64,000 bases of DNA, taken from assembly GCF_022899245.1 (NCBI RefSeq), contig NZ_JALJAZ010000001.1, positions 1,643,501 to 1,707,500 of the forward strand, written 5' to 3'. This DNA comes from Falsirhodobacter halotolerans (GTDB taxonomy: Bacteria; Pseudomonadota; Alphaproteobacteria; Rhodobacterales; Rhodobacteraceae). Under the pieces are notes generated by a model that saw only the letters and a program-made list of their open reading frames with translations, was not told where the DNA came from and did not search any database. The position numbers and the translations under genes are program-made. Numbering within the stretch: the first letter of the stretch is position 1; each line of letters begins with the position of its first letter. Shown here in pieces: positions 63,458-64,000 of the stretch.

Positions 63458-64000
63458 ATGACCTTATGCCTCTCATCGATCCAATCCCTCGCCACCGCCA
63501 TGTTGGCCAGTTACCGCACAAAAGCCACGTCAGGTATTGGACCATCAGGGTCTCTCCATGAAACCGCGCGCCTGCTTGAACATGTAAACTGGAGGGCTGG
63601 CTTCGCCTCCGCGCCGACATCCGCAGCGCATTCCGTGCCCGCCCTGCGTCACCTTCCCATAGCTTTGGCCCGGATGGGCGAAGGCGCAAGCCCGGACATG
63701 CAGGAGGCCGTGCGCGCTGTCATCGGCTATGCCCTATGGCAGACCTTTTATGCCGACAGCGACTGGACGCGTCCGTTTCTGGCGGACATCGCCTGCGCCA
63801 CTCTCGTCGGTCCGGCTGGCATCGTGCGATCCGATGAAGTGGCCCTTGGCCTGTTTCTGCTCGGCCCCCATACAACCTATCATGAGCACGCGCATGGGCT
63901 GGACGAGGTCTATCACGTGGCTTCTGGGCGTGCGGAGTGGCGTTTCGATCATGAGCTTAACCGCCAAGCATTCGGACTAGGCGAGATCGTGCACACGGAG
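63458..64000 (+). CDS. Cupin protein resembling DMSP lyases, cut by the window edge
   Basis: The 181 residues present end with a cupin motif GPHTTYHEHAHGLDEVYHVASGRAEWRF, with two His and a Glu as metal ligands and a preceding Tyr, followed by ELNRQAFGLGEIVHTE. This resembles the DMSP lyase family (DddL/DddQ/DddW-like cupins), which split dimethylsulfoniopropionate into DMS and acrylate. The upstream helical part (ALWQTFYADSDWTRPFLADIACATLVGP) also fits. The rest of the second cupin motif is missing. ATG at 63,458 follows GAGG; ATG 63,500 is another choice. Confidence 0.55.
   Translation, partial: MTLCLSSIQSLATAMLASYRTKATSGIGPSGSLHETARLLEHVNWRAGFASAPTSAAHSVPALRHLPIALARMGEGASPDMQEAVRAVIGYALWQTFYADSDWTRPFLADIACATLVGPAGIVRSDEVALGLFLLGPHTTYHEHAHGLDEVYHVASGRAEWRFDHELNRQAFGLGEIVHTE

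Overview
The window is high-GC DNA whose core genes look like those of a Rhodobacteraceae-type alphaproteobacterium. The evidence is the run dacC-tmk-holB-tatD-MBL, a ribB with a degenerate ribA half, a MarR/LdtR-like regulator and SdhE. I cannot name the genus from sequence alone. The left end cuts a minus-strand gene just after its signal peptide. The right end cuts a cupin gene that resembles DMSP lyases.

From 1 to about 24.7 kb is ordinary chromosome. It holds cysK, a DUF481 outer-membrane protein, the riboflavin/nusB operon (ribE-ribB-ribH-nusB), a capsule export set (KpsS-, KpsD/Wza- and KpsC-like), amino-acid genes (aminotransferase, sdaA), a thiamine pyrophosphokinase, purA, the dacC-tmk-holB-tatD-MBL operon, an AEC transporter, a sensor kinase and a second MBL-fold hydrolase. 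This part ends at a tRNA-Asn(GTT).

A mobilizable genomic island starts directly downstream of that tRNA. It opens with a tyrosine integrase, a MobC-like protein and a relaxase. Small cargo genes follow, then a minus-strand operon (about 30.7-35.7 kb). That operon encodes a helical protein, a zinc-ribbon/GIY-YIG-like protein, a soluble FtsH-like AAA+ metalloprotease and a very acidic protein. Its promoter overlaps a palindrome beside a divergent ribbon-helix-helix gene. This operon is the best candidate here for an undescribed system. An IS5-family element sits exactly in the stop codon of the ribbon-helix-helix gene. The hexamer TCCGGA is strongly enriched in the island.

From 37 to 48 kb is further accessory DNA. 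It carries NHEJ genes (ligD-ku), a manganese catalase, a four-gene cluster (GT2 glycosyltransferase, acyl-CoA-dehydrogenase-like flavoprotein, PIG-L deacetylase, NodS-like methyltransferase), an uncharacterised membrane protein, an IS3 relic and an unusual NadE-PncC(CinA) fusion. A second IS5-family copy separates this from a metal-resistance block (48.9-57 kb): arsR-arsC-acr3-arsH-MFS, a hisC-like aminotransferase, and chrA plus DUF305. The chrA/DUF305 pair is bracketed by two near-identical small integrase genes, each with a different disabling-looking lesion.

The last part (57.6-63.2 kb) is a stress cluster: isochorismatase-like hydrolase, two SDRs, a zinc alcohol dehydrogenase, a second Mn-catalase and two DUF892 ferritin-like proteins. 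An EcfG-type general-stress promoter motif lies just upstream of the first DUF892 gene. Together the accessory DNA suggests adaptation to oxidative, desiccation and metal stress.
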